Positions 1-7,952 of a stretch of 64,000 nt of DNA are shown here, piece after piece; the first letter of the stretch is position 1; each line of letters opens with the position of its first letter. The notes beneath the pieces were generated by a model. The model searched no databases, had not been told where the DNA came from, and saw nothing but the letters and a program-made list of their open reading frames with translations. The DNA lies in the NCBI GenBank assembly GCA_946560065.1, contig CAMNUE010000001.1, forward strand, positions 126,805-190,804, in the 5' to 3' direction. Source of the DNA: an uncultured bacterium (GTDB lineage: Bacteria; Bacillota_I; Bacilli_A; RF39; UBA660). The position numbers were made by a program, and so were the translations under genes.

Positions 1-2
1 CA

Positions 3-98
3 TCGCATCCAAACTCTAGTACTAATTTTGCATCTCTTGTAACCTATAGAATTACCAGAGAAGTTACAAGTAAATATACAGAAATGTATGGTAACTAA
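3..98 (+). CDS. C-terminal end of an unknown protein (partial)
   Basis: The third frame is open from the window edge to a TAA at 96-98 and would encode the last 31 residues of a protein, ending in SKYTEMYGN. It is followed at once by an intrinsic terminator, which supports it being a real gene end. The tail is too short for me to recognise a family. Confidence 0.5.
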   Translation, partial: SHPNSSTNFASLVTYRITREVTSKYTEMYGN

Positions 99-119
99 AA
101 GGAATTTTTCCTTTTTTTT
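97..119 (+). terminator. Intrinsic terminator after the partial first gene
   Basis: AAAAGGAA (97-104) pairs with TTCCTTTT (108-115) across a 3-nt loop and runs into a T tract. It overlaps the stop codon of the preceding frame. Confidence 0.6.
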
Positions 120-148
120 ATTTTTTTCGAATTGAACAAATATTTTGC

Positions 149-177
149 TTGCAAAAATCTCTATTTCATAATACAAT
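149..177 (+). promoter_or_regulatory. Sigma-A-type promoter for the J-domain/LysM gene
   Basis: TTGCAA (149-154) and TACAAT (172-177) are separated by 17 bp, and a GGGGGA ribosome site follows before the ATG at 203. TTGCAA recurs as the -35 of the rpmG and AAA+ ATPase promoters in this window. Confidence 0.6.
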
Positions 178-202
178 ATAAAAACGCAAAAGGGGGATTA
201 TT

Positions 203-1132
203 ATGGCAAATATCAATTTATCTATAGAAGAAGCATATAAAATATTAGGTATTCCATTTAACTCAACACAAGAGGAAGTAGAAGCAGTTTATAAAAAATT
301 GTTAATAAAATATCATCCAGATAATTTTGCTTCTAAAAGTAAACAGGAACAAAGATATGCAGAACAAAAACTTTCTGAGATAATAACTGCTAAAAATGTT
401 ATTTCAAAAAATAATGTAGGTTATTCTGCGAATAATTATAGATATAGACAAAACTCTGAGACTACCTATAAAAAAAGTATGACTAAAGAAGAATACGATG
501 AGTATTTCCAAAGAGAATTTGAAGATTTAAAGAAAACGTTTGAAGAGATGAAAAGAAAAGAAGCAGAAGAATATAAAATGCTAAAAAGAAAAATCAAAAA
601 AATTATAATCTTTGCAACACTATACATTAGTGCAGTCTCTTTAAGTCCTGCTTTATTAAAAAGCGCTTTAGAAAAATTAAGAAATGTTTTAGATGATTCA
701 AAAATAAATAAGGATGCTACTTCGATTGATAATGCTACAAAAGATTCATTGATTAAAATACACACATTAAAAGAAACAGATACCTTAGAACAACTTGCTT
801 ATGAAGCAAATTGTACGAAAGAAGAAATACTTTCTATAAATGAAAATATAGAAGTAGGAAGTAAGATAAGAATCCCATATGATATCACGGAAGAGGATTT
901 GGACTATTATTTAGAAACCATTGATTATGATAGTAAACAAGACCTAGAAGCAATTGCTAAAGAACATAATACAGATATCCAAACCTTAAAAAGAATAAAT
1001 TCAGAAGCAATAATGAAAATGGGGAATATTACAATAATAATTGGTGATACCTTAGAAGTTCCAAACTTCATATCAAAAGAAGAACTAAAAGTAAAAAAAG
1101 AAGACTCAAAAGAAAAAGTTTATACTAAATAA
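203..1132 (+). CDS. J-domain / transmembrane / double LysM fusion protein
   Basis: This 309-residue protein opens with a DnaJ-type J domain (about residues 5-70, HPD at 38-40), the part that stimulates the Hsp70 ATPase. A basic, charged stretch leads to one hydrophobic segment (about 134-153). The C-terminus holds two LysM-like modules (about 187-228 and 243-290), recognisable by the pattern DTLEQLAYEANCTKEEIL and a second copy ending GDTLEVP. The positive charges before the membrane segment predict a cytoplasmic J domain and an external, wall-facing LysM part. I do not know a characterised protein with this order, so the role is inferred: coupling DnaK to the envelope or to secretion. The start follows a GGGGGA ribosome site. 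The gene appears to be transcribed alone. Confidence 0.75.
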   Translation: MANINLSIEEAYKILGIPFNSTQEEVEAVYKKLLIKYHPDNFASKSKQEQRYAEQKLSEIITAKNVISKNNVGYSANNYRYRQNSETTYKKSMTKEEYDEYFQREFEDLKKTFEEMKRKEAEEYKMLKRKIKKIIIFATLYISAVSLSPALLKSALEKLRNVLDDSKINKDATSIDNATKDSLIKIHTLKETDTLEQLAYEANCTKEEILSINENIEVGSKIRIPYDITEEDLDYYLETIDYDSKQDLEAIAKEHNTDIQTLKRINSEAIMKMGNITIIIGDTLEVPNFISKEELKVKKEDSKEKVYTK

Positions 1133-1152
1133 AAGGTATTTATTTCTAAAAC

Positions 1153-1207
1153 TTGAAATTCTCCCTAAAGTTCTATATAATAATAGAAATTTTAGGGGGA
1201 TTTTTTT
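1153..1207 (+). promoter_or_regulatory. Overlapping terminator, promoter and ribosome site
   Basis: A promoter (TTGAAA 1153-1158, TATAAT 1176-1181, 17-bp spacer) lies inside an inverted repeat. CCCTAAA (1163-1169) pairs with TTTAGGG (1191-1197), and TTCTAT (1171-1176) pairs with ATAGAA (1183-1188). The repeat is followed by seven T, so it is also a good terminator for the upstream gene. Its right arm is the AGGGGGA ribosome site of the next gene. Confidence 0.6.
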
Positions 1208-1813
1208 GTGAGAGTTTATAGAACTATAACTAAAGAGGAGATAACTAATTTATATCGTGGTGAATCAATCTGTGATATAAATGTAGTAAGGGGTGAAAAT
1301 ACTCATCAATATCAAGAAGGAATTAATTACATTCATTTTTTTAGATATCACGAATCAGCTGAATTTTACTTTTCAAATAATCATGTAACTCAAAATCCTC
1401 GTATTGCCTACATGGTAGCCAATATTCCAAATGAGGTTCTAAGAAAAAACATTGGTTATGGAATTTATAATGGAATAAAAACCGAACTTAAAGAGCTAGA
1501 AGGATTTCCTATCCCATTTCCTGAATATGCGATTCCACAAGAATTGTTTGAACAAAAATACATCGTCGAAGTAAGCAACAACATAGGTTATGAGTATAAA
1601 AGAAAAGATAATGAATATAGTCATTACCTAGAAGTGGTAGCTATCCTATTAGAAGTGTATGATTACAATCACTATGCAGTTGCTAGAAAATTACAAGAAA
1701 TGAATATAGAAGAAATTCTTGGAGTAGTAGATGATGATAGAAATGAAGATGAGATATTTCATGATAGGATTAAGGAGTTTAGTAAAATTAAGGATGATTT
1801 ACTAAAAGGTTGA
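1208..1813 (+). CDS. Unknown 201-residue cytoplasmic protein
   Basis: It starts with GTG eight bases after AGGGGG, which is well placed for initiation. There is no signal peptide or membrane segment. The N-terminus (MRVYRTITKEEITNLYRGE) and an internal aromatic stretch (YIHFFRYHESAEFYF) recall the opening of small ADP-ribosyltransferase-like folds, but I see no complete catalytic motif set, so that is only a suggestion. The C-terminus is acidic and helical. It lies between an envelope J-domain gene and a tiny membrane protein gene, each with its own promoter, so context does not reveal its job. It ends in TGA, evidence for the standard code. Confidence 0.7.
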   Translation: MRVYRTITKEEITNLYRGESICDINVVRGENTHQYQEGINYIHFFRYHESAEFYFSNNHVTQNPRIAYMVANIPNEVLRKNIGYGIYNGIKTELKELEGFPIPFPEYAIPQELFEQKYIVEVSNNIGYEYKRKDNEYSHYLEVVAILLEVYDYNHYAVARKLQEMNIEEILGVVDDDRNEDEIFHDRIKEFSKIKDDLLKG

Positions 1814-1838
1814 AAAATTCGAAAAAATATGATATAAT
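1810..1838 (+). promoter_or_regulatory. Extended -10 promoter for the 73-residue gene
   Basis: TTGAAA (1810-1815) overlaps the preceding stop codon. TATAAT (1833-1838) follows after 17 bp and carries the TGn extension at 1830-1832. Confidence 0.65.
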
Positions 1839-1861
1839 TTGGGCAACTTAGGAGGTATTGT

Positions 1862-2083
1862 ATGAAAATAAAAAATATCAAGTTTTTTTTAGCAAGTGTT
1901 CTAGTATTTGCTGTAATTGGAACATTCAGAAGTTGTCAAGATTATAAAGTAAGACATGAATCTAAAATAGGAGACATTAATCAAAGTATCGAAGAAGTTA
2001 ACTTCGAAGATATTTTTACACCAGTAGAAGAGTCTATTGGAATCGAAGAAAAACCAGAAATAATTTCAAGTAAATCAAAATAA
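1862..2083 (+). CDS. Small membrane-anchored protein of unknown function
   Basis: It encodes 73 residues behind a strong AGGAGG site. A hydrophobic N-terminal segment (about residues 8-23) precedes a short acidic tail (ESKIGDINQSIEEVNFEDIF). It could be a signal-anchored surface peptide. No family is recognised. It has its own promoter and is followed by an A-rich gap before the rpmG promoter. Confidence 0.6.
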   Translation: MKIKNIKFFLASVLVFAVIGTFRSCQDYKVRHESKIGDINQSIEEVNFEDIFTPVEESIGIEEKPEIISSKSK

Positions 2084-2147
2084 ACAGCCAAAAAATCAAA
2101 AAAAATTAAAAAAAAGACTATAAATGCTAAGAATTATCAAAAAACTT

Positions 2148-2175
2148 TTGCAAAATAAGAAAATTCTGATATAAT
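2148..2175 (+). promoter_or_regulatory. Promoter of rpmG (and possibly efp)
   Basis: TTGCAA (2148-2153) and TATAAT (2170-2175) are 16 bp apart. TGA at 2167-2169 gives an extended -10. Confidence 0.65.
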
Positions 2176-2204
2176 ACCTATAGACGTGTAAGGAGGGAAG
2201 AAGA

Positions 2205-2369
2205 ATGGCTAAAGCAGGAAACAGACAATATAAAACTCTAGTATGTAGTGAATGTAAAGAAGAAAATTACAGAGAACCAAGAAACGTAAAGAATACAACA
2301 GAACGTCTTGAAAAAAATAGATATTGTTCTAGATGTAGAAAACATACAACACATAAGGAAAAGAAATAA
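2205..2369 (+). CDS. rpmG: 50S ribosomal protein L33
   Basis: A 54-residue ORF begins MAKAGNRQYKTLVCSEC and ends in HKEKK. It has two Cys pairs (CSEC and CSRC), the zinc-binding form of L33. L33 is a small protein of the large ribosomal subunit near the exit-site tRNA. The length and the NYREPRNVKNTTERLEKNRY core fit the family. The start follows an AAGGAGGG site. Because it is short it can easily be missed by length-limited gene callers. It is followed by a weak hairpin and then efp. Confidence 0.95.
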   Translation: MAKAGNRQYKTLVCSECKEENYREPRNVKNTTERLEKNRYCSRCRKHTTHKEKK

Positions 2370-2392
2370 AATAAGTTAAATGCTTATTTTTT
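2368..2392 (+). terminator. Weak intrinsic terminator between rpmG and efp
   Basis: AAAATAAG (2368-2375) pairs with CTTATTTT (2383-2390) across a 7-nt loop, and T residues follow. The AT-rich stem suggests partial read-through into efp, for which I see no separate promoter. Confidence 0.45.
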
Positions 2393-2412
2393 AGTTTATT
2401 AGGAGTGAGAAA

Positions 2413-2970
2413 ATGATAAGTACAAACGATTTAAAAAATGGAATTACAATCGAATATGAAGGAAATATTTATGTTGTAATGGAAACTCAACATGTTAAAC
2501 CAGGAAAAGGTGCTGCAATTGTTAAAGCTAAACTTAAAAATTTAAGAACTGGAGCAATCTTTGAGCAAACTTTCAATGCTGGTGTTAAAGTAGCAACTGC
2601 AAGAATCGAAAAACAATTAATGCAATATCTATATAATATGAATGATGTTTTCTATTTCATGAATATGGAAAGTTATGAACAATTAGAAATTCCAAGTTCA
2701 AATATTGGTGATCAAGCAAAATTATTAAAAGAAAACTTAGAAGTATATATAACAAGCTATGAAGGAGAAATCCTAGGAATTGATTTACCAGATAAAGTTG
2801 AATTAGTAATTACTCATACTGAACCAGCTGTTAAAGGAAATACTACAAATAATGCCTTAAAAGATGCTGAATGCGAAACAGGATTAATGGTAAGAGTTCC
2901 TTTATTCATCGAAGAAGGAGAAACAATCATTGTTTCAACAGCAGATGGAAAATACGTATCAAGAGCCTAA
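2413..2970 (+). CDS. efp: Translation elongation factor P
   Basis: This is a full-length EF-P of 185 residues. It relieves ribosome stalling at polyproline stretches by reaching the peptidyl-transferase centre. The N-terminal KOW-like domain has the tip loop KPGKGAAIVKAKLKN, with the Lys that is modified in many species. Two OB domains follow, ending in the typical GLMVRVPLFIEEGE and VSTADGKYVSRA. Which modification enzyme acts on it cannot be told here. The ATG follows TAGGAGTGAG. The coding end runs into a terminator. Confidence 0.97.
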   Translation: MISTNDLKNGITIEYEGNIYVVMETQHVKPGKGAAIVKAKLKNLRTGAIFEQTFNAGVKVATARIEKQLMQYLYNMNDVFYFMNMESYEQLEIPSSNIGDQAKLLKENLEVYITSYEGEILGIDLPDKVELVITHTEPAVKGNTTNNALKDAECETGLMVRVPLFIEEGETIIVSTADGKYVSRA

Positions 2971-2988
2971 TAGCTCTTTTTCTTTTTC
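2961..2988 (+). terminator. Terminator of efp
   Basis: AAGAGC (2961-2966) pairs with GCTCTT (2973-2978) across a 6-nt loop that contains the stop codon, followed by a T-rich tail. Confidence 0.65.
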
Positions 2989-3010
2989 TAAAAATGCAGA
3001 CAAAATGTAT

Positions 3011-3039
3011 TTGCAATTTATCCTACGGTACATTATAAT
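3011..3039 (+). promoter_or_regulatory. Promoter of the AAA+ ATPase gene
   Basis: TTGCAA (3011-3016) and TATAAT (3034-3039) have a 17-bp spacer. TTAGGAGGT follows 5 bases before the ATG region at 3067. Confidence 0.7.
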
Positions 3040-3066
3040 AATTACTATTATTAGGAGGTTACGGTT

Positions 3067-4674
3067 ATGGAAAAACAAGAGGTAAGAGAATATGGTATAA
3101 GATACAAAAAAATAAAAATACAAGAAAATGCTTATATCTATGTACCAATAAACTTAGTTGAAGGCTCACTAAAAAAAGACATTTTTATTAGTGATGAAGA
3201 ATATGAAACATTTGACTCTCCAAATTTTTCTAAAGAAGAATATATAGTAGATGGAGTATATGATAGAACAGAATTATGCAAGCATCTAGATTATGAAATT
3301 AGTGAAACTGATACTATCGACTTTTTAAAAGATTACTACTTAGAAGAAGAAAAAGACAATATTATCTACCTTCAAAAAGTAAAAGGAAGAATTATCAAAA
3401 ATAAAATTAATATTAATTGGTTCAATGATGTTCATTCTAAAGAAATATATGAAAGACACAAAGGCAAAGTTACTGTTGCCCTAAATAAAGATGCGCTAGA
3501 TGCTTTACTAAATATTGATAATGTAGCCGATATTAAAGAGAGCTTACTAAGATATAAAAGACTACTTGCATCTTTTATTGATAAAGAAAAGAAAATGTCA
3601 GCTAGAAAAATCATTGTTGAAGATGGTAAAGTAAAAGAAATCTCAGTAGATGCCAAAGTAAAAGGGTTACCTAAATCTGAAGTACTTGATAAGTCAAAAG
3701 ACAAAAATCAAGCATCTTCTAATTTATCTAATAACGATATTTCTCTTAGAGGATTAGAAAATTATATCAAAGAAAGAGTATTTGGACATGACGATGAAAT
3801 AAGATTTATTGCCAAAAACATCTTGATGAATTATACAGCCTTAAATTCTGAGAAAACGGAGCCAATGTTATTAATAGGACCTACAGGTACAGGAAAAACT
3901 GAGACAATGCGAGCAGCTCAAAGTTATTTGGATATCCCCTTTATAGAGGTTAACTCAGCTAATTTAGTACCAGAGGGAATAAAAGGAGCCTCTATAGAAG
4001 ATTATCTCTTCTCATTGTATGCAGCAGCGGGATATGATATGGAAAAAGCCTCAAAAGGAATAATATTTTTTGATGAATTTGATAAGTTAGGCATCTCAAG
4101 TGAAGATTATAAATCCTCAGTATTACAAATTTTATTAAAGTTTTTAGATGGCACAGATTTTTTAGTAGACAAGCAACAAGTTGACGCCTTTAACTTTAAT
4201 ACCTCTAGACTAACTCAAGTTTATGCAGGCGCTTTTTCTGAATTGTTTGACTCAAAAAAGTCAATTGGTTTCATTTCTGAAGAAGAGCACAATTTTTCTC
4301 CTAGAAATATTACTGAAGCAGATTACTTTGGGAAGGAGTTAGTCAGTAGAATCCCTCATATCCTAGTTTATAATGAATTAAGCAAAGAACAACAAAGAGA
4401 AGTAATTACTCGCTCTAAGCTTAGTCAATATCTATTAAAAAAGCAAAGATATAAGAGACAATTCAATGTTGAAATGCTTGCTGACGACACCTATTTTGAA
4501 GCACTTATAGCAAAACTCAAAGATAGTGATAGAAGTATGCGCGACTTAAATAATCTAATTACCTCCACTTTAGACGAAGCCGAATGTGAAATGTACGACA
4601 ATATTGGAAAATATAAAAGATTAGTCCTAACAAGAGACACTGTCGAAAATCCAAAAGATTTTAAATTATTTTAA
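3067..4674 (+). CDS. ClpX-like AAA+ ATPase with an unrelated N-terminal half
   Basis: The C-terminal half of this 535-residue protein is a Clp/HslU-type AAA+ module: Walker A GPTGTGKT (271-278), Walker B IIFFDEFDK (about 331-339), a conserved segment around LVSRIPHILVYNELS, and a sensor-2 region near DRSMRDLNNLI. The first ~230 residues match no domain I know and lack the Cys4 zinc finger of true ClpX. It therefore may not be the housekeeping unfoldase. The family remodels or unfolds proteins, sometimes feeding ClpP. I cannot see an LGF/IGF ClpP-docking loop with certainty. The gene has its own promoter and terminator. Confidence 0.8.
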   Translation: MEKQEVREYGIRYKKIKIQENAYIYVPINLVEGSLKKDIFISDEEYETFDSPNFSKEEYIVDGVYDRTELCKHLDYEISETDTIDFLKDYYLEEEKDNIIYLQKVKGRIIKNKININWFNDVHSKEIYERHKGKVTVALNKDALDALLNIDNVADIKESLLRYKRLLASFIDKEKKMSARKIIVEDGKVKEISVDAKVKGLPKSEVLDKSKDKNQASSNLSNNDISLRGLENYIKERVFGHDDEIRFIAKNILMNYTALNSEKTEPMLLIGPTGTGKTETMRAAQSYLDIPFIEVNSANLVPEGIKGASIEDYLFSLYAAAGYDMEKASKGIIFFDEFDKLGISSEDYKSSVLQILLKFLDGTDFLVDKQQVDAFNFNTSRLTQVYAGAFSELFDSKKSIGFISEEEHNFSPRNITEADYFGKELVSRIPHILVYNELSKEQQREVITRSKLSQYLLKKQRYKRQFNVEMLADDTYFEALIAKLKDSDRSMRDLNNLITSTLDEAECEMYDNIGKYKRLVLTRDTVENPKDFKLF

Positions 4675-4680
4675 ATTTCG

Positions 4681-4708
4681 ATTCAAGAAATAACTCTTGA
4701 ATTTTTTA
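4681..4708 (+). terminator. Terminator of the AAA+ ATPase gene
   Basis: ATTCAAGA (4681-4688) pairs with TCTTGAAT (4695-4702) across a 6-nt loop and is followed by T residues. Confidence 0.75.
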
Positions 4709-4837
4709 TTTATCAGGAGTTGTTTTTTATAAAATAAAAATATAGTTGTCAAATAACAAAATGTCAAATTGTTGTTTAATCTTTTAAAAATATCGATATT
4801 TGTAGTATAATGAATCTAGATGATAGGAGAGGTAATA

Positions 4838-7129
4838 ATGGCAAAAAAGAAAAAGAAAAAATCAAGTAAAAAACAAACAATTGAAATAAGTATAGAACTT
4901 TATGCAGTATTATTTGTTATTGCATCTATCCTAGGTATAGGTAAATTGGGACCAGTAGGAAAATTAATTGCTTCATTTAGTTTATTCTTATCAGGTTCAA
5001 TCTATATGGTTTTCTTGTTGTTACTATTTGTTTTAGGAATATATGTTTTTATAAAAAGAGAATGGCCTGAATTTTTCACAACAAAAATGCTAGGAGCTTA
5101 CTTATTTATAATAGGACTATTAACTTTTATGCATTGGGATTTTATTGCTTTAAATAAAGGAAATGTTAGTCTTGTATTTAGAGAGACAATTGATCAATTA
5201 GTAAAAGGATTCAATGGTCTAATGACAACAGGTTCAATTGCTGATGCGGTATCAGTCGGAGGAGGTTTAATCGGCGGAGTATTCTCACTAGGATTCTCTA
5301 AATTATTCTCATATACTGGTATGCAAATAGTAACAGCTACTTTAATAATAATAGGAATATGTATGTTTACAGGCTTCTCAGTTGGAGAATTTATAAGAGA
5401 CAGAGTTACTGTAGGCAAAACAACTAAAACCAATTCTTCAGAAAATCAAGAAGAGCCTGAACATGAAGAAAATAAAGATAAACGAAAAGTTAAAATTAAT
5501 AATGGAAATGATGAGGAGGAAGAATCAGATAAGCACATTATCAAAAATATTGATGAATTAAAGAAGATTCCAGTTCAAAATTCTTCTCAAGAAGAGCAAC
5601 CTCAACCAGAAGCAAACAAAGAAGAAACTTCCAAACCGGTTAATTTAGGAAATCCAAATTACAATCTTCCACCATTAACTATTCTTGATCAACCTAAAAA
5701 GAAAAATAAAGAAATCGATAATTCTGCAATTGAAGCAAACATCGAAAAACTAGAAGACGTCTTAAAGAGTTTCAATGTAATTGCCAAAGTAGTTAATGTC
5801 AATGTTGGACCAACAGTTGCTCAATATGAGCTAGAAATAGCAAGTGGAACAAGAGTTAATAAAATAACTACTCTAAGTAGAGAAATTGCTCTAGCTTTAT
5901 CAAAGAAAGATGTTCGTATCGAAGCACCAATTCCTGGGAAAAGTACAGTTGGAATTGAATTTGCAAATGATACTCCACAAGCAGTTAGTTTCTATGAAAT
6001 TATGGCTAGTAAAGTAATGAAACAATCAGAAGATAAAAAACTTATGGTACCACTTGGTAAAAGTATCATGGGAGATATTGGTGTTTGTGAAATTAACAAA
6101 ATGCCTCATATGCTAATAGCAGGTACTACTGGTTCAGGTAAATCAGTTTGTGTTAATGGTATCATTTGTTCAATTTTAATGCGAGCTAAACCAGATGAAG
6201 TAAAACTTGCTATGGTCGATCCAAAAGTAGTTGAGTTATCTGTCTATAATGGTATTCCACACCTAATGTGTCCAGTTGTCTCAGATCCTAAAAAGGCCGC
6301 AACATTACTTGCTAAAATGGTTGCAGAAATGGAAAGAAGATATCATCAATTTAGTGAAACAGGTACAAAGAAAATAGAAGGGTATAACGAATATATTGAG
6401 AAATGGAATAAAAATAATCCAGAAGCAAAAAAAGAAAAAATGCCATTTATTGTAATCATTATCGACGAGTTAGCTGACTTAATGATGGTTGCCGCAAAAG
6501 AAGTTGAAGATTCAATTTTACGTATCACTCAAAAAGCTCGTGCTGCTGGAATTCACCTAATCGTTGCAACACAAAGACCATCAACAGAAGTTATTACGGG
6601 TCTTATCAAAGCCAATATTCCATCACGTATTGCCTTTGCTGTTGGATCGGGAATAGATTCACGTACTATCTTAGACCAAACAGGTGCTGAAAAATTATTA
6701 GGAAAAGGAGATATGTTCTTCCTACCAATTGGAATGAACTCACCAATTCGTATTCAAGGTTCATTTATTACTGATGATGAGATTAAAAGAATTATTGATT
6801 TCACAGTCGACCAACAAAAAGCACAATATGACGATTCATTTATGAACTTAGAACAACCAGAGCCATCAGCAGAAGCTGGAGGAGGAGTTGATGTTGCAAC
6901 TGGTGGAGATGGTGATAATCTTTATGATGACATTGTTGATTTTGTGGTAAGAAGTCAAAAGGCCTCAGCCTCACTTCTTCAAAGAAAATTTAAAATTGGT
7001 TATAATAAAGCTGCTACAATGATTGACTTATTAGAAGAAAATGGAATTATAGGTCCTGCAACAGGAAATTCCAAACCAAGAGAAGTTTTAGTACAATTTA
7101 GTGAATCAGAAGATGAAGGTGAAGAGTAA
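4838..7129 (+). CDS. spoIIIE: DNA translocase FtsK/SpoIIIE
   Basis: This 763-residue septal DNA pump clears chromosome ends from the closing septum. The N-terminus has about four membrane segments (residues ~20-190), then an acidic linker (~195-290), the alpha domain and the RecA-like motor with Walker A GTTGSGKS (about 429-436) and Walker B FIVIIIDELADLM (about 535). A C-terminal gamma winged helix (~690-755) reads the polar sequence motifs. The length matches SpoIIIE of B. subtilis. The ATG at 4838 is chosen because AGGAGAGG precedes it; an in-frame ATG at 4820 lies upstream of that ribosome site. A TATAAT sits at 4806-4811. In Bacillus this gene also neighbours the ymfF/ymfH pair found next. 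Confidence 0.96.
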   Translation: MAKKKKKKSSKKQTIEISIELYAVLFVIASILGIGKLGPVGKLIASFSLFLSGSIYMVFLLLLFVLGIYVFIKREWPEFFTTKMLGAYLFIIGLLTFMHWDFIALNKGNVSLVFRETIDQLVKGFNGLMTTGSIADAVSVGGGLIGGVFSLGFSKLFSYTGMQIVTATLIIIGICMFTGFSVGEFIRDRVTVGKTTKTNSSENQEEPEHEENKDKRKVKINNGNDEEEESDKHIIKNIDELKKIPVQNSSQEEQPQPEANKEETSKPVNLGNPNYNLPPLTILDQPKKKNKEIDNSAIEANIEKLEDVLKSFNVIAKVVNVNVGPTVAQYELEIASGTRVNKITTLSREIALALSKKDVRIEAPIPGKSTVGIEFANDTPQAVSFYEIMASKVMKQSEDKKLMVPLGKSIMGDIGVCEINKMPHMLIAGTTGSGKSVCVNGIICSILMRAKPDEVKLAMVDPKVVELSVYNGIPHLMCPVVSDPKKAATLLAKMVAEMERRYHQFSETGTKKIEGYNEYIEKWNKNNPEAKKEKMPFIVIIIDELADLMMVAAKEVEDSILRITQKARAAGIHLIVATQRPSTEVITGLIKANIPSRIAFAVGSGIDSRTILDQTGAEKLLGKGDMFFLPIGMNSPIRIQGSFITDDEIKRIIDFTVDQQKAQYDDSFMNLEQPEPSAEAGGGVDVATGGDGDNLYDDIVDFVVRSQKASASLLQRKFKIGYNKAATMIDLLEENGIIGPATGNSKPREVLVQFSESEDEGEE

Positions 7130-7143
7130 TCTTTGCCTTTTTA

Positions 7144-7172
7144 TTTACTTATTTTCAGATTTTATATATAAT
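7144..7172 (+). promoter_or_regulatory. Promoter upstream of deoD
   Basis: TTTACT (7144-7149) and TATAAT (7167-7172) are 17 bp apart, and an AAGAAGG ribosome site follows. Confidence 0.5.
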
Positions 7173-7201
7173 AGAAAAGAAAGAAAGAAGGTTGAAATTA
7201 T

Positions 7202-7915
7202 ATGGCAACAGCACATATTGAAAGTAATTTAGAAGATATAGCTCCAGTAGTCCTTATGCCCGGAGACCCCCTAAGAGCAAAATACATTGCAGAAAATTTT
7301 TTGGAAGATGCAAAATTAATTAATACAGTTCGTAACATGTTTGGCTACACAGGAAATTATAAGGGTAAAAGAGTAACTGTCTTCGCATCGGGAATGGGAA
7401 TACCTAGTATTGGAATTTACTCATATGAATTGTATAAATTTTATAATGTTGAAAAAATAATACGAATTGGAACATGTGGCTCATTCCACAAAGATATCAA
7501 ACTATTAGATGTTATTTTATCAAGTGGTGCTTACTGTAAAAGCTACTTTGACGAGCTATTAGATGGAGTAGACATAGATTTCATTCAATCATCAGATGAA
7601 TTAAACAGGCAAATAATGAACGCTGCAAAAATTAGAAGTGTTGACTTAAAATATGGGAAAACGATTACTAGTGATGTTTTCGATCTATACTGTGATGATG
7701 AAGATAAATTCCGTGGTAATTTTCCAGATATGAATTTCTTATCAGTTGAAATGGAAGCATTTGGTCTTTTCTATATTGCTAAGAAGTTAGGCAAAGAAGC
7801 ATCATGTTTAATGACTGTTGTTGATTCTTTATATGACAAAAGAAGTTTAACAAGTGAAGAAAGAGAAACTTCTCTAAATGATATGATTGAAATGGCATTA
7901 GAATCAATAATTTAG
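7202..7915 (+). CDS. deoD: Purine nucleoside phosphorylase, DeoD type
   Basis: The 237-residue hexameric-type phosphorylase splits purine (deoxy)ribonucleosides into base and (deoxy)ribose-1-phosphate. Family marks visible are MPGDPLRAKYIA near the N-terminus, FASGMGIPSIGIYSYEL, the phosphate-site region IRIGTCGS, and the purine-site motif SVEMEAFGLF. The length is normal. The gene sits between spoIIIE and the M16 pair, where Bacillus has no deoD, so it is probably a local insertion into a conserved block. It supplies salvage and pentose phosphate, which fits the salvage-based NAD metabolism further along. Confidence 0.95.
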   Translation: MATAHIESNLEDIAPVVLMPGDPLRAKYIAENFLEDAKLINTVRNMFGYTGNYKGKRVTVFASGMGIPSIGIYSYELYKFYNVEKIIRIGTCGSFHKDIKLLDVILSSGAYCKSYFDELLDGVDIDFIQSSDELNRQIMNAAKIRSVDLKYGKTITSDVFDLYCDDEDKFRGNFPDMNFLSVEMEAFGLFYIAKKLGKEASCLMTVVDSLYDKRSLTSEERETSLNDMIEMALESII

Positions 7916-7952
7916 AAAAAACTGTTCATACTAATATTAACGAGGTGAAAAT

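Noticed and set aside
466..765. Minus-strand 99-codon frame inside the J-domain/LysM gene.
   Set aside because: Its low-complexity Ser/Phe/Ile product mirrors the Lys/Glu-rich coding strand, and there is no ribosome site.
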